A stretch of DNA of 64,000 nt, taken from contig CAJUDQ010000012.1 of assembly GCA_910585215.1 (NCBI GenBank), positions 9,297-73,296 on the forward strand, in the 5' to 3' direction. Under the pieces are notes generated by a model. The model saw only the letters and a program-made list of their open reading frames with translations. It ran no database searches and was not told the origin of the DNA. The DNA is from an uncultured Lachnospiraceae bacterium. GTDB lineage: Bacteria > Bacillota > Clostridia > Lachnospirales > Lachnospiraceae. Position 1 is the first letter of the stretch; each line of letters begins with the position of its first letter. This document shows positions 18,266 to 28,300 of the stretch, piece after piece. The translations under genes and the position numbers were made by a program.

Positions 18266-19516
18266 TTATTCTTTCTTTGAAAAACTTTGAAAAATACTTT
18301 TTGTACTAACCGCAATTATCATGGAAACAATGCCCGCAAATAAAAGAACAATAAATTCAAAACCATCACAGATTTCAAATAAAATTCCATAAAATGCATT
18401 GCCAACCGGCTGTGCACACATGGAAATAGTAAAAATAACCGCAATTACTTTTCCAATCAAATTTTGTGGAGTTTCTGCCTGAACAAAAGCCATCATCTGC
18501 ACAGTAAAAACAGTAGAAAACATCATAACAACAAAACAGCATACCGTCATAACAGCATAATTTATCAGACCAGACGAAAACAACATTAAAGATATTCCCA
18601 TTGGAAACATACATGCTGCACAATAAATAATGAAATTGCCTGATTTCTGTATGGTCAGTTTTTTTGCAAAAATACCTGCGCCAATACCTCCGGCCAGTCC
18701 TCCGGCAGCCAATGTTCCTTCTGCAAAACCATATAATCTGTTTGCCAGAGAAGATTCCAAATTTAATACCTGTGTAATAAGATACGGAAGACCGACAATA
18801 ATCACAGAGGATAAAAATAAATTTATTCCGCAAATAACAAGCAGTCCTTTCCCAATTACAGGTTTTTCTTTTCGAATAAAACAAAAGCTTTCTGCAAAAT
18901 CTTTTTTTAGCATCTTCCATATATTTATATCAGAATCCTGTTTTACAAAAGGAATATAAATAAAAAGCTCCATCACTGCTGAAACAAAAAAACATAAAAT
19001 ACAAACCCACAATAGCGGTTCCAATCCATATGTACTGTACAAAATTCCCCCAATCACAGGTCCTAATAAAGAAGAAAAAGAACTGATTGTATTAATAATA
19101 GAATTTGCGGCCATTAAATGCTGCTGACCTACAAGAGCCGGCACACTTGCCTGCACAGACGGCTGATATGCACCTGCTATGCTGTATAAAAGCATTAAAG
19201 TAACAGTTATTAAAGGAATAAGACTCACTCCTTCTACGAGAAAAGAAAAAATCAAGATAACTGCCGCTGTGAAAAAATCCAGAATCACCATAATATTTTT
19301 TTTATTTATTCTGTCTGCAACAATTCCTCCTATAGGCGACAGCAAAATAGCAGGAATAAATGCACAGGCAGTAACTGTTCCATAAAGAGCTGATGAACCG
19401 GTATGATTTAACAGGTGCAACGGAAGTGCAAATCTGATTGCAGTATTTCCAAACAGTGAAATAATCTGGCCAATTACCACCAGTATAAAATCTTTTGAAA
19501 ATAATTTTTGATTCAT
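18266..19516 (-). CDS. MFS efflux transporter (MFS_3 type)
   Basis: 416 residues with about 12 TM segments. The first half contains SPIGGIVADRINKKNIM, the loop 2-3 motif of major-facilitator drug exporters. The closest general group is the EntS/macrolide-efflux MFS_3 set. The gene follows tetR on the same strand with a 209-bp gap that contains a third TetR-like half-operator (19665-19681). So expression of this pump is probably controlled by that repressor. The compound exported is unknown. Confidence 0.88.
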   Translation of the reverse strand: MNQKLFSKDFILVVIGQIISLFGNTAIRFALPLHLLNHTGSSALYGTVTACAFIPAILLSPIGGIVADRINKKNIMVILDFFTAAVILIFSFLVEGVSLIPLITVTLMLLYSIAGAYQPSVQASVPALVGQQHLMAANSIINTISSFSSLLGPVIGGILYSTYGLEPLLWVCILCFFVSAVMELFIYIPFVKQDSDINIWKMLKKDFAESFCFIRKEKPVIGKGLLVICGINLFLSSVIIVGLPYLITQVLNLESSLANRLYGFAEGTLAAGGLAGGIGAGIFAKKLTIQKSGNFIIYCAACMFPMGISLMLFSSGLINYAVMTVCCFVVMMFSTVFTVQMMAFVQAETPQNLIGKVIAVIFTISMCAQPVGNAFYGILFEICDGFEFIVLLFAGIVSMIIAVSTKSIFQSFSKKE

Positions 19517-19664
19517 TTTTTTGTACCATGCTGCAGGTCATACATTCTGATATACAGTCTGACCTGAAACTGACATTGCAAAACAGTATCCATAAAATCA
19601 AAAAACACCTGCAGCATATATCCTTTCTATATTTTTGTATGTTTTACCCTTTCCTCTATTTATA

Positions 19665-19681
19665 ATACCGCACGTTGGTAT
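19665..19681. promoter_or_regulatory. TetR-type operator copy before the MFS gene
   Basis: The minus strand reads ATACCAACGTGCGGTAT; together with the adjacent base its first ten bases, CATACCAACG, are identical to the start (plus strand) of the operator at 20420-20434. The two half-sites ATACC and GGTAT are kept but lie 2 bp further apart. A TATTAT -10-like element follows on the minus strand. Confidence 0.5.
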
Positions 19682-19725
19682 GTATATATTTTTAAATATA
19701 GGACTACAATATACTGTAGCCCTCT

Positions 19726-20379
19726 CTATTTGCTCTGTTCATAAAGAATTGCCAGTTCCTTTAATCTGTCCAGCATTTCATTATCTACAATATCCAGACC
19801 AAAGCCCTGCATCATCTGTTGGAATACCATAAATTTTCGACACGCTTCCTCGGCAGAATTATTAAATATCATTGGATTCATCCAGATATTTGCGGCAAGT
19901 ATAATCAATTCTGCTAGCTCTGCCGGATAATCTGTCTGAATGGAACCATCCAAAATCCCCTGTTTAATAATAGGTTCAATATAATCCGGTGCCGCTTCGT
20001 CCATTGTTTCACGAAAAATACTGAAAATCAGTCTGGGATTATTACTTAAATCCGGCGCCACTGTAAATATATCGTTCTGAACAGGCCGAAGAATAGATTC
20101 CTTAAAAATAATTTTAAGCTTTTCCTTTCCGGTAATATCCTTCCGGTCACGAATCACTGCAAGCATTCTGTTTGATTCTTCTGTCATTCTATCTGTCACA
20201 GCGACTAAAATATCTTCCTTTGATTTAAAATGATGATAAATCGCTCCCTTGCTGAGCCCGCCCAACTGATTGATAATATCCTGAATAGAAGTATGTTCAT
20301 ATCCTTTTTCCATAAACAGACGCAGCGCAACATCAAGGATTAAATTAACAGTTTCTTCTGGGTGTTTATTTCTGGCCAT
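19726..20379 (-). CDS. TetR-family transcriptional repressor
   Basis: 217 residues. The N-terminal HTH reads ALRLFMEKGYEHTSIQDI then GGLSKGAIYHHFKSKEDIL, the classical TetR signature. The helical C-terminal ligand domain has Trp in NIWMNPMIF. AGGGAGG lies before the ATG. Two palindromes overlap its own promoter, so autoregulation is likely, and a third similar site precedes the downstream MFS gene. Confidence 0.94.
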   Translation of the reverse strand: MARNKHPEETVNLILDVALRLFMEKGYEHTSIQDIINQLGGLSKGAIYHHFKSKEDILVAVTDRMTEESNRMLAVIRDRKDITGKEKLKIIFKESILRPVQNDIFTVAPDLSNNPRLIFSIFRETMDEAAPDYIEPIIKQGILDGSIQTDYPAELAELIILAANIWMNPMIFNNSAEEACRKFMVFQQMMQGFGLDIVDNEMLDRLKELAILYEQSK

Positions 20380-20393
20380 TTTTTAACCTCCCT

Positions 20394-20442
20394 ACATACC
20401 GACGGTATGTTTATATTATCATACCAACGGTATGTTTGTCAA
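20394..20442 (-). promoter_or_regulatory. tetR promoter with two operators
   Basis: On the minus strand TTGACA (20437-20442), an 18-bp spacer and TAATAT (20413-20418) form the promoter. The spacer holds the palindrome CATACCGTTGGTATG (20420-20434). Just after the -10 lies the perfect 17-bp palindrome ACATACCGACGGTATGT (20394-20410). The centres are 25 bp apart. Repressor bound at either site would block RNA polymerase. Confidence 0.8.
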
Positions 20443-20470
20443 TCCACATTTTCTACTTTTTTAATAATTT

Positions 20471-21394
20471 TCAATCGTTCTCCATTTCACCTATAATATC
20501 CCAAATTAAATCATGATACCCCATTCCTCGCGCTGTAGGAGTTGCCTGTGTTACCATAATCAATTTCTTTTTTGGAACAACTGTTATACTCTGTCCGCCA
20601 TATCCCCTGCATCCATACCATTCATCGCCTCTCCACCACATAAATCCATATCCTGATTCTGCCGGTGACGGCGCAATAGCCATATCAATATATTTTTTGG
20701 ATAAAATCTGTTTATCCTCATAAACTCCATTATCCAAAAACAACTTTCCTATTTTAAACAGTTCCATTGCTGTCAAATCAGAAAGTTTTTCATTCTTATC
20801 ATTATTTCCAATCGTATAATATGTCCCCGATGCAGATTGAAACCATCCTTTACTTTCTATACCCAGCGGTTTATAAAGATTCTGATTTGTAAATTCATAT
20901 AAATCACCGGAAATATAATTTAAAACCTCTGCCAGCAATAAAATATCCCACTCCTTGTATAGATATTTTGTCCCCGGAATATCTACTACAACGATATCTG
21001 CAATATGTCCAATCCAGTTATCTGACCGAAACATCTGGTCAAGCATGGGACAATGGTAGTGTACTCCTCCCTGCCAGTATATTCCCGAGGTCATTGTCAA
21101 AAGATGACGCACTGTAATCATTCTGTGATGCAAGTCTCTTCCTTCATTAAATTGTGGAATAAACTTATAAACCGGCTCATCCACACTTTTTAACAGGCCC
21201 TTGTCAATCATAATTCCCGCAACTGCTGATGTTATGCTTTTTGCCACGGATTTAATTACATTTCTGCTGTTTTCATCAAATCCGTTATAATAACAATTAG
21301 CCACAAATTCCCCGTTGAGCCAGAGCAGTACACTGTTTATCTGCCGATACTTCTTTCTTTTTATATAGTTATCTATAATTTTATCAATCGTCAT
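20471..21394 (-). CDS. Serine hydrolase (class C beta-lactamase/esterase fold)
   Basis: 307 residues. The S-x-x-K nucleophile motif is seen in KSVAKSITSA near residue 50, and LLTMTSGI and GYGFMWW are typical of the beta-lactamase-related family (Pfam Beta-lactamase). No signal peptide is present, unlike secreted penicillin-recognising enzymes, so a cytosolic esterase-like role is more likely. Its ATG overlaps the stop of the upstream UvrA-like gene by 4 bases, indicating translational coupling. The pair may form a small drug-resistance unit, which is inference. Confidence 0.85.
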   Translation of the reverse strand: MTIDKIIDNYIKRKKYRQINSVLLWLNGEFVANCYYNGFDENSRNVIKSVAKSITSAVAGIMIDKGLLKSVDEPVYKFIPQFNEGRDLHHRMITVRHLLTMTSGIYWQGGVHYHCPMLDQMFRSDNWIGHIADIVVVDIPGTKYLYKEWDILLLAEVLNYISGDLYEFTNQNLYKPLGIESKGWFQSASGTYYTIGNNDKNEKLSDLTAMELFKIGKLFLDNGVYEDKQILSKKYIDMAIAPSPAESGYGFMWWRGDEWYGCRGYGGQSITVVPKKKLIMVTQATPTARGMGYHDLIWDIIGEMEND

Positions 21395-23745
21395 TTTAAA
21401 TACCTGCCTATGATTGATTCTGAATTGTTTTTCAGTTCAGCCGGCGTACCGCACGCAATCACATTACCGCCTTCATCTCCTCCACCTTTTCCCAGCTCAA
21501 TAATATAATCACAATTGGACAATATATAAGGGTCATGTTCTGTAATAATTACTGAATTTCCCATATCCACAAGCTCATTCATAAGTGTCATAAGTCTTTC
21601 GCTGTCACAAAAAGAAAGCCCTGTTGTCGGCTCATCAAAAATATAAAGGCACTCCTTTCCTGCTCTTTGCTTTGCAAGCTCTTTTGCCAGTTTTATTCTT
21701 TGACTTTCTCCTCCTGAAATCGTTGGCGTTTCCTGTCCCAATTTGATATAGCCCATACCTACACGTTTTAGAACATTCAGCATTGCATAAATAGACTTAT
21801 CCTTTTTCTTAAAAAATTCACATGCCTCCTCCACACTCATTTCCAGAATATCCTGTATATTTCTACCATCCAGATAAACTTTCATTACTTCAGGCAAATA
21901 TCCAGTTCCTTTACAATCCTCACATTTTATGTCTATAAAATTGCCAAGCCCCATATGATAATGAATTGCTCCATCTCCCTTGCAGGTCAGACAGCCGCCC
22001 TCGCTGTTTCTGGAAAACATTCCTGCCGAATATCCGGCAGATTTTGCCGCATCACTTTCTGCATATAAAGCTCGTATTTTATCAAATATTCCTGTATAAG
22101 TAGCCGGACAGGATGTTTTGCTTCTGCCGATTGGTCTCTGGTCAATAATATAACATTTTTTTATATTATCTACACCCAGCAATTCTATATTCGCCCTTTG
22201 TTCCCCGTTTTCTTCCATCACACATTTTGTTTTAAGAATTTCTTTTAATTTCGGAACCAGAGTATCCGATATTAAACTGGATTTTCCGCTTCCGGACACA
22301 CCTGCTATACCAGTCATTATCCCAAGTGGTATATCTACCGAAATATTTTTTAAATTATGCGTATTTGCATTCTTTATATGTAATTTTTTTTGAGACACAG
22401 GTCTGTATAATGATTTCGTTTTAAATCCGGTTTTATCTGAACAATCAAGTGCTGCCAAATTTTTCAGATAAGGCGCTGTCTTTGATTCACTGCATGTTAA
22501 AAATTCCTGATATCCGCCTTCATATATTTTTAAACCGCCATATATTCCAGCTTCTGGTCCCATATCAATAATATAATCTGCTTCTTTTATAAAATTTTCA
22601 TCGTGCTCTACACATACTACAGTATTTCCGGCATCTACAAGCCTTTTTATAATACGAATAAGATTGGATTTTTCCAGCTCATGAAGACCGATGGTGGGCT
22701 CATCAAATACAAAAATAATTGAATCCATTTCCGCCAGAATATAGGAAGCCAGAAACAGTCTTTGAATTTCTCCGCCGGACAAAGTCGGCAGCGGCCTTGA
22801 CAATGAAAGATGATGCAATCCTACTTCTATCATGCAGGAAAGTTTTTTTATCAAATCTTCCAATAATGGTGATTTTTTAATATCTGCATTTTTCAGAAAA
22901 TTCAGTAATCCGCTGATCTGCATTTCTTCCAGCTCGCTTATGATTTTACCATCAACTGTTGTATGCATCGCCTGTTCTCCAAGCCCTGTCCCGTTACATT
23001 TTGGACAGGAAATATTTTCTACACAGTTTAATTTTGAACCCCAGTTTTTTTTGCCCTGACTCCATAACCATACATTTCCAATCCATGTGATAAATCCTTC
23101 TGTATCTGCTGTTCCATATTTAAATACCAGCAATTCTTCTTCTGTCAATTCCTTTAATGTTTTTTCAGAGGATATACCAGTTTTCTTTTCAAGCTTTCGT
23201 AAAAAACGCTGATAAGCACCTCCGTCTGCCTGTCCGTTTAGAATATCCTTTAATTTTATTGAAATATCTGGTAATATCTTATCTTCACATACATGAATAA
23301 TGTTTCTTTTTCCAAGACATTTTACACACATGCCTCTTGCGGAATTTCTCTGAAACATCGATGCTTCTAAAGGTCTTCCATTATCATAATCAGGATTTAA
23401 ATTGCCATATACTGCAAAAAGTGCAGCCAGAACAGCCGTAAGTTTTGTTCTTGTTCCAACAGTACTTCTTGGATTTGACTGACGTATAATCCGCTGTTCT
23501 ACGGCTACTGTCGGTGAAAGACCAGTAATTTCGTCAAACGATGACTCGCTTTCCACCATAAACTGTGTATCGGAAAACATCAGATATCTGCGACGGCCTT
23601 CCTCGTAAAGCGTATCAAATGCCAGACTTGATTTGCCACTGCCGGATACCCCTGTTATTACGGTCAGTTTATTTTTTGGAATTTTCACATTTATACCTTT
23701 TAAATTGTGAATAGATGCATTTTTTATCTGTATGTACTGTTTCAT
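21391..23745 (-). CDS. Short UvrA-like ABC ATPase (drug-resistance type)
   Basis: 784 residues, against about 940 for housekeeping UvrA. Both nucleotide-binding domains are complete: Walker A GVSGSGKSSLAFDTLY and GVSGSGKSSLISDTL, signatures LSGGEIQR and ISGGESQR, and Walker B in FVFDEPTIGLHELE and YIFDEPTTGLSF. Zinc-finger cysteines occur as CPKCNGTG and CLTCKGDG with CEDCKGTG, while the first module (CVKCLGK) looks reduced. The size points to UvrA class II/III (DrrC-like) proteins, which lack much of the UvrB-binding region and are linked to resistance to DNA-acting drugs. Coupled to the serine hydrolase downstream. Confidence 0.88.
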   Translation of the reverse strand: MKQYIQIKNASIHNLKGINVKIPKNKLTVITGVSGSGKSSLAFDTLYEEGRRRYLMFSDTQFMVESESSFDEITGLSPTVAVEQRIIRQSNPRSTVGTRTKLTAVLAALFAVYGNLNPDYDNGRPLEASMFQRNSARGMCVKCLGKRNIIHVCEDKILPDISIKLKDILNGQADGGAYQRFLRKLEKKTGISSEKTLKELTEEELLVFKYGTADTEGFITWIGNVWLWSQGKKNWGSKLNCVENISCPKCNGTGLGEQAMHTTVDGKIISELEEMQISGLLNFLKNADIKKSPLLEDLIKKLSCMIEVGLHHLSLSRPLPTLSGGEIQRLFLASYILAEMDSIIFVFDEPTIGLHELEKSNLIRIIKRLVDAGNTVVCVEHDENFIKEADYIIDMGPEAGIYGGLKIYEGGYQEFLTCSESKTAPYLKNLAALDCSDKTGFKTKSLYRPVSQKKLHIKNANTHNLKNISVDIPLGIMTGIAGVSGSGKSSLISDTLVPKLKEILKTKCVMEENGEQRANIELLGVDNIKKCYIIDQRPIGRSKTSCPATYTGIFDKIRALYAESDAAKSAGYSAGMFSRNSEGGCLTCKGDGAIHYHMGLGNFIDIKCEDCKGTGYLPEVMKVYLDGRNIQDILEMSVEEACEFFKKKDKSIYAMLNVLKRVGMGYIKLGQETPTISGGESQRIKLAKELAKQRAGKECLYIFDEPTTGLSFCDSERLMTLMNELVDMGNSVIITEHDPYILSNCDYIIELGKGGGDEGGNVIACGTPAELKNNSESIIGRYLK

Positions 23746-23870
23746 AATAAAAATATACTCTCCAAAATTTAATTTTTATTTTTTGTATTATAACTGTTTT
23801 TTATTACAAATACTTCTCAAATCTTGCGATTTTTATGTGAAAAACTGGTTTATTCTGCAAATCTGACAGT

Positions 23871-24665
23871 TTACAATAATTTCAGTATATCTTCCATTCT
23901 ATAATTTTTCGCTTTCAGAATCACCGTATTTTTCCGAAAAACTTCATCAATAATCCGATGTTCCAAAGCTTTTCTTCTCTCCATATGCCAAAGCAGTCCT
24001 TCAAGTCCTCTTAAATGATATTTCTTTCCATATGCGGATTCTTCCATATATTGAATCATTAATGGAAACCAGATTTCATTTCCATTATTATCGCAACGCT
24101 CCTTTCTGATAATATTAATTCCATTTGAAATATCATCCATATCCAGATAAATAATTTTATATAATTTATCAGATAAGATATTTTTTAATTCTTTATAAAA
24201 ATCTAAAATTTCATGCTCTGTCATCATCAGATACAACATCTGATTTTCAATTATATTCTGAAAAATAGAACATTCAAAAATCTGTCCTTCTCCTTTCCAA
24301 TTTCGAAAACGTCTAAAGATTATATTTTCAAAAGATTCTTTATCCAGATTCCCATTATATATTTCATATTTTTCCAGAGTTTTATGAAAATTCGGAATAT
24401 CTGTTAATATTTGTGTATAACAGATGATTTTATATTCTTTTTCTGTCACTGTCTTTTCTTTTAGTTCTTTTTCCAGCGAAGGATATTTTGATAATAAAAC
24501 AGAATACTGCTTTTCTGTCACGTAAGCACACCACGCCAATTCAACAGGCGAAAAATCTCCTTCACGAAAAACATCATAATCATTTAGACAATCAGAAAGT
24601 TTTTTTACAAAAGTACTTTTTCCGGCTCCCTGTAAGCCTTCGATAAAATAATTATTTCTTTTCAC
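23871..24665 (-). CDS. P-loop kinase-like protein
   Basis: 264 residues from GTG at 24665, which has AAGGA 5 bases upstream; a TTG further up (24722) has none. The N-terminus is EGLQGAGKSTFVKKLSD, a Walker A P-loop, followed by FREGDFSPVELAW, giving a deoxynucleoside-kinase/thymidylate-kinase-like start. An IIYLDMDD strand lies near residue 175. The rest is helical and Tyr/Lys-rich. The phosphate acceptor is unknown. It stands 125 bp before the UvrA-like gene and may or may not be co-transcribed. Confidence 0.75.
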   Translation of the reverse strand: MKRNNYFIEGLQGAGKSTFVKKLSDCLNDYDVFREGDFSPVELAWCAYVTEKQYSVLLSKYPSLEKELKEKTVTEKEYKIICYTQILTDIPNFHKTLEKYEIYNGNLDKESFENIIFRRFRNWKGEGQIFECSIFQNIIENQMLYLMMTEHEILDFYKELKNILSDKLYKIIYLDMDDISNGINIIRKERCDNNGNEIWFPLMIQYMEESAYGKKYHLRGLEGLLWHMERRKALEHRIIDEVFRKNTVILKAKNYRMEDILKLL

Positions 24666-24728
24666 TAATCCTTCTTCTCTCTTTCCAAAAAATTTTTTTA
24701 CCGCAAATCTGCCATTTATCAAAGTAAA

Positions 24729-25102
24729 CTACCCCACTCTACTCTCTGTAATGGCAACGGTTCCGTTCTGGTTATTTGTAGTATAAGATTTCCTGCTGTG
24801 TTTTGCAGATTTATACTTGGGAATCCACAATAGGTTTTGCCTACAAACCTGTTTTTCAATACCTGCTGTAGGTTTCACTGTACATTTGCAAGGGCTAGGC
24901 TGTCCACTTCTTTTAAGTAAGAGTATGTTTCCTTATACATGGCGGGAGTCTGCTTCCCAAAGGATTTTGTATCTTTATAAGACTGAATTTTATTAAAAAG
25001 TATAAGGTTATAGACTTTTCTGCAACATCCAGAAGTTTTTGCAAAAAAGACTGCCTGTCCAGATGCAGGGTACAGCCTGTAGTTGATTGCTTTATTTGCC
25101 AT
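24729..25102 (-). pseudogene. tnpB: IS200/IS605-type tnpB, N-terminal remnant
   Basis: The frame from 25102 encodes 75 residues of the TnpB N-terminal helical domain (NYRLYPASGQAVFFAKTSGCCRKVYN, in parts) and stops at TGA after LALANVQ. After the stop, pieces in shifted frames continue the TnpB alignment: NLQQVLKNRFVGK, then CGFP, then in another frame KHSRKSYTTNNQNGT ending in TAG at 24729. So one stop and at least one frameshift have broken it. The RuvC nuclease half is missing. It sits 240 bp from the trailer end of the CRISPR array. Confidence 0.8.
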
Positions 25103-25250
25103 AGTTTTCCTTCTTGTTTCTATAAGTGAATATATGTTTTGTTCTATAACATACCATAAAATTCAGGTTCTGGCAACCTGTAGTTTGTGCCGATTCATCC
25201 TACCACCTTAGAGGGTTGGGGACTTTTCGGCACGTCTAGTTAAAATCAAA
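25103..25250 (-). mobile_element. Upstream (left-end) part of the decayed IS605-type element
   Basis: The 150 bases before the tnpB remnant contain CAACCCTCTAAGGTGG and CTACAGGTTGCCAGAACC on the minus strand. These are the GC-richer, self-complementary leader typical of tnpB elements, and they contrast with the AT-rich surroundings. No transposase tnpA is present. The next 90 bases, up to the first CRISPR repeat, show nothing recognisable. Exact element ends cannot be fixed by eye. Confidence 0.45.
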
Positions 25251-25342
25251 AATACCTAAACAGTTATTGACCTGATATAAATTACAATTACTGATAGCTC
25301 CCTGAACTGCGTATCTGGGTTCTTTTCTAACAGAATACAATC

Positions 25343-28300
25343 GTTTCCATACATCTCGTGTTACTATTAATCATATTAGGAATGGGGCAGTAATCACACA
25401 ACCACAATTTCAATACATCTCATGTTACTATTAATCGGTGCTGTTGTAGCGGCAATAGGACCACTGTTATGTTTCAATACATCTCATGTCACTATTAATC
25501 GGGAGTTTTGTCAGGAGCTTCTAAGCAATTACCCGTGTTTCAATACATTTCATGTTACTATTAATCCATTTATTGAAGGTTTCTCACCTTTCGCAATCCC
25601 GTTTCAATACATCTCATGTTACTATTAATCCAGAACGACGAGTAACATCACCTACATCTCTGGAATTTCAATACATCTCATGTTACTATTAATCAGACTA
25701 TTCTGAGTTTATTCAGATTAACATTCCTGAGTTTCAATACATCTCATGTTACTATTAATCACTGCGGCATATGCTTTCCGTCTCTGCTCCGCGCGTTTCA
25801 ATACATCTCATGTTACTATTAATCAAACTAATAGAAAAACCAACAAAACAAAAACCAAAGTTTCAATACATCTCATGTTACTATTAATCAGAGAATAAAA
25901 ATGCACTTTTCACAAGTGTAAGCTAGTTTCAATACATCTCATGTTACTATTAATCATAACAGCGCCGGCATACTAAGCAGGTATTATAAGTTTAATACAT
26001 CTCATGTTACTATTAATCCTAATGCGTCACTAGTGAAGGTGATTTTTTCTTAGTGTTTCAATACATCTCATGTTACTATTAATCGTTTCGATTCGAAGGA
26101 GTTTTGTATACAGTGGATATGTTTCAATACATCTCATGTTACTATTAATCGAATATTTCCGCCCCTCTCTGATGAGCAATGCCAGTTTCAATACATCTCA
26201 TGTTACTATTAATCAAATAATATTTAAAAACATCTACGAAATAGCCCGTTTCAATACATCTCATGTTACTATTAATCGAAGAAAAATGATGTTGTTAGGG
26301 TTCATGTTTATTGGTTTCAATACATCTCATGTTACTATTAATCACAAAGGCGTTTGTTATCCTTGTATCCTTAATTGGTTTCAATACATCTCATGTTACT
26401 ATTAATCTGGGACTTTTTAAAAACTCCGGCAACAATCATTCCGTTTCAATACATCTCATGTTACTATTAATCAAGTTTTAAGAAAATGAATGAAAGAACA
26501 TATTATCGTTTCAATACATCTCATGTTACTATTAATCACAAAACACGCTCCAAGAACGCCCCGTGAATGGCTCTGTTTCAATACATCTCATGTTACTATT
26601 AATCAAAAAATCTTCACTTATTACGACAATATAAATTAAGGTTTCAATACATCTCATGTTACTATTAATCATTTGAGCATAATATTATTACGAAGTCTTA
26701 TATTTCGTTTCAATACATCTCATGTTACTATTAATCTTCTAAAAACTAAATATTATAGTAACAAAAAACAAAGTTTCAATACATCTCATGTTACTATTAA
26801 TCGCACAACAGACTGTTTCTGCAGCTCTTGTTTCTGGGTTTCAATACATCTCATGTTACTATTAATCTCTAAAGTTATGCCGTGTTTAATAAGTTTTCCT
26901 ATGTTTCAATACATCTCATGTTACTATTAATCAACTTACAATATATGTAACCGTAGTAAAAAATCCAGGTTTCAATACATCTCATGTTACTATTAATCCA
27001 GAATACTCCCACAATTTCATCAAATCAACTCGAGTTTCAATACATCTCATGTTACTATTAATCTCCTCCAGAAAAGATAGGACATGTTTTTTTGAAACCG
27101 TTTCAATACATCTCATGTTACTATTAATCAGGCTTTTTTGGAACGTTTATTCGTTTCGGACCCGTTTCAATACATCTCATGTTACTATTAATCAACTGCC
27201 ATTATTTGTGATATATTAAAATAAAATGCGTTTCAATACATCTCATGTTACTATTAATCCCTTTTGATGTTTCAACCATTCGTTCTTTTTCCTAGTTTCA
27301 ATACATCTCATGTTACTATTAATCGCTCATTAAATTAGCTGATTTATTCAATGTTACTGTGTTTCAATACATCTCATGTTACTATTAATCACTGCACTAT
27401 TGGAAGCTTTGATGACAAGAATACTGTTTCAATACATCTCATGTTACTATTAATCCAACAAACGGCCAACACCTAACAAGAATGAAAAGAAGTTTCAATA
27501 CATCTCATGTTACTATTAATCGAGTATAAACGCTGGTACTGCAATAAATTTGTATAGTTTCAATACATCTCATGTTACTATTAATCGCTGGAAAAACAGC
27601 TTTTGCAAAGAAGGTAAGCATAAGTTTCAATACATCTCATGTTACTATTAATCGCTTTCTTCAAAATTCAAAGATTTTTTAATACTTTTGTTTCAATACA
27701 TCTCATGTTACTATTAATCGTAATGTCAGCCTACCATGAACTGCGCTTTAAAAGTTTCAATACATCTCATGTTACTATTAATCCCAAAGCGTAATGCTTT
27801 TGTACAGAGTTTATACCAGAGTTTCAATACATCTCATGTTACTATTAATCCGTCTAGCATGGATGATTTAGTTTTGATTACGACGCCGTTTCAATACATC
27901 TCATGTTACTATTAATCCTTTTTTAAGGCCATAAATAATACGCAACATAGCCGTTTCAATACATCTCATGTTACTATTAATCATAAAAGAGAAAAAAGAG
28001 GAATATTCTGTTTCTATGTTTCAATACATCTCATGTTACTATTAATCTACACAGACGGTTCAGCCCTAAACAACGGAAGCCCGTTTCAATACATCTCATG
28101 TTACTATTAATCGAAGAGATTTGCAATGCGCTATATATTTTAGCTCTAGTTTCAATACATCTCATGTTACTATTAATCTTGCAGACTGTTTTCTTTTCCG
28201 TGTCCGCAAATCAGTTTCAATACATCTCATGTTACTATTAATCATCCTTGGAGGTTATATATATAGAACCTCCATCTTGGTTTCAATACATCTCATGTTA

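Noticed and set aside
24729..25102. Intact small transposase gene
   Set aside because: Only the N-terminal TnpB domain is open; continuation exists in other frames, so it is a pseudogene.
25343..25372. Leader at the 25343 end with the array read on the plus strand
   Set aside because: The repeat there is degenerate, the ATTGAAAC handle is on the minus strand, and the promoter-bearing interval is next to cas2.
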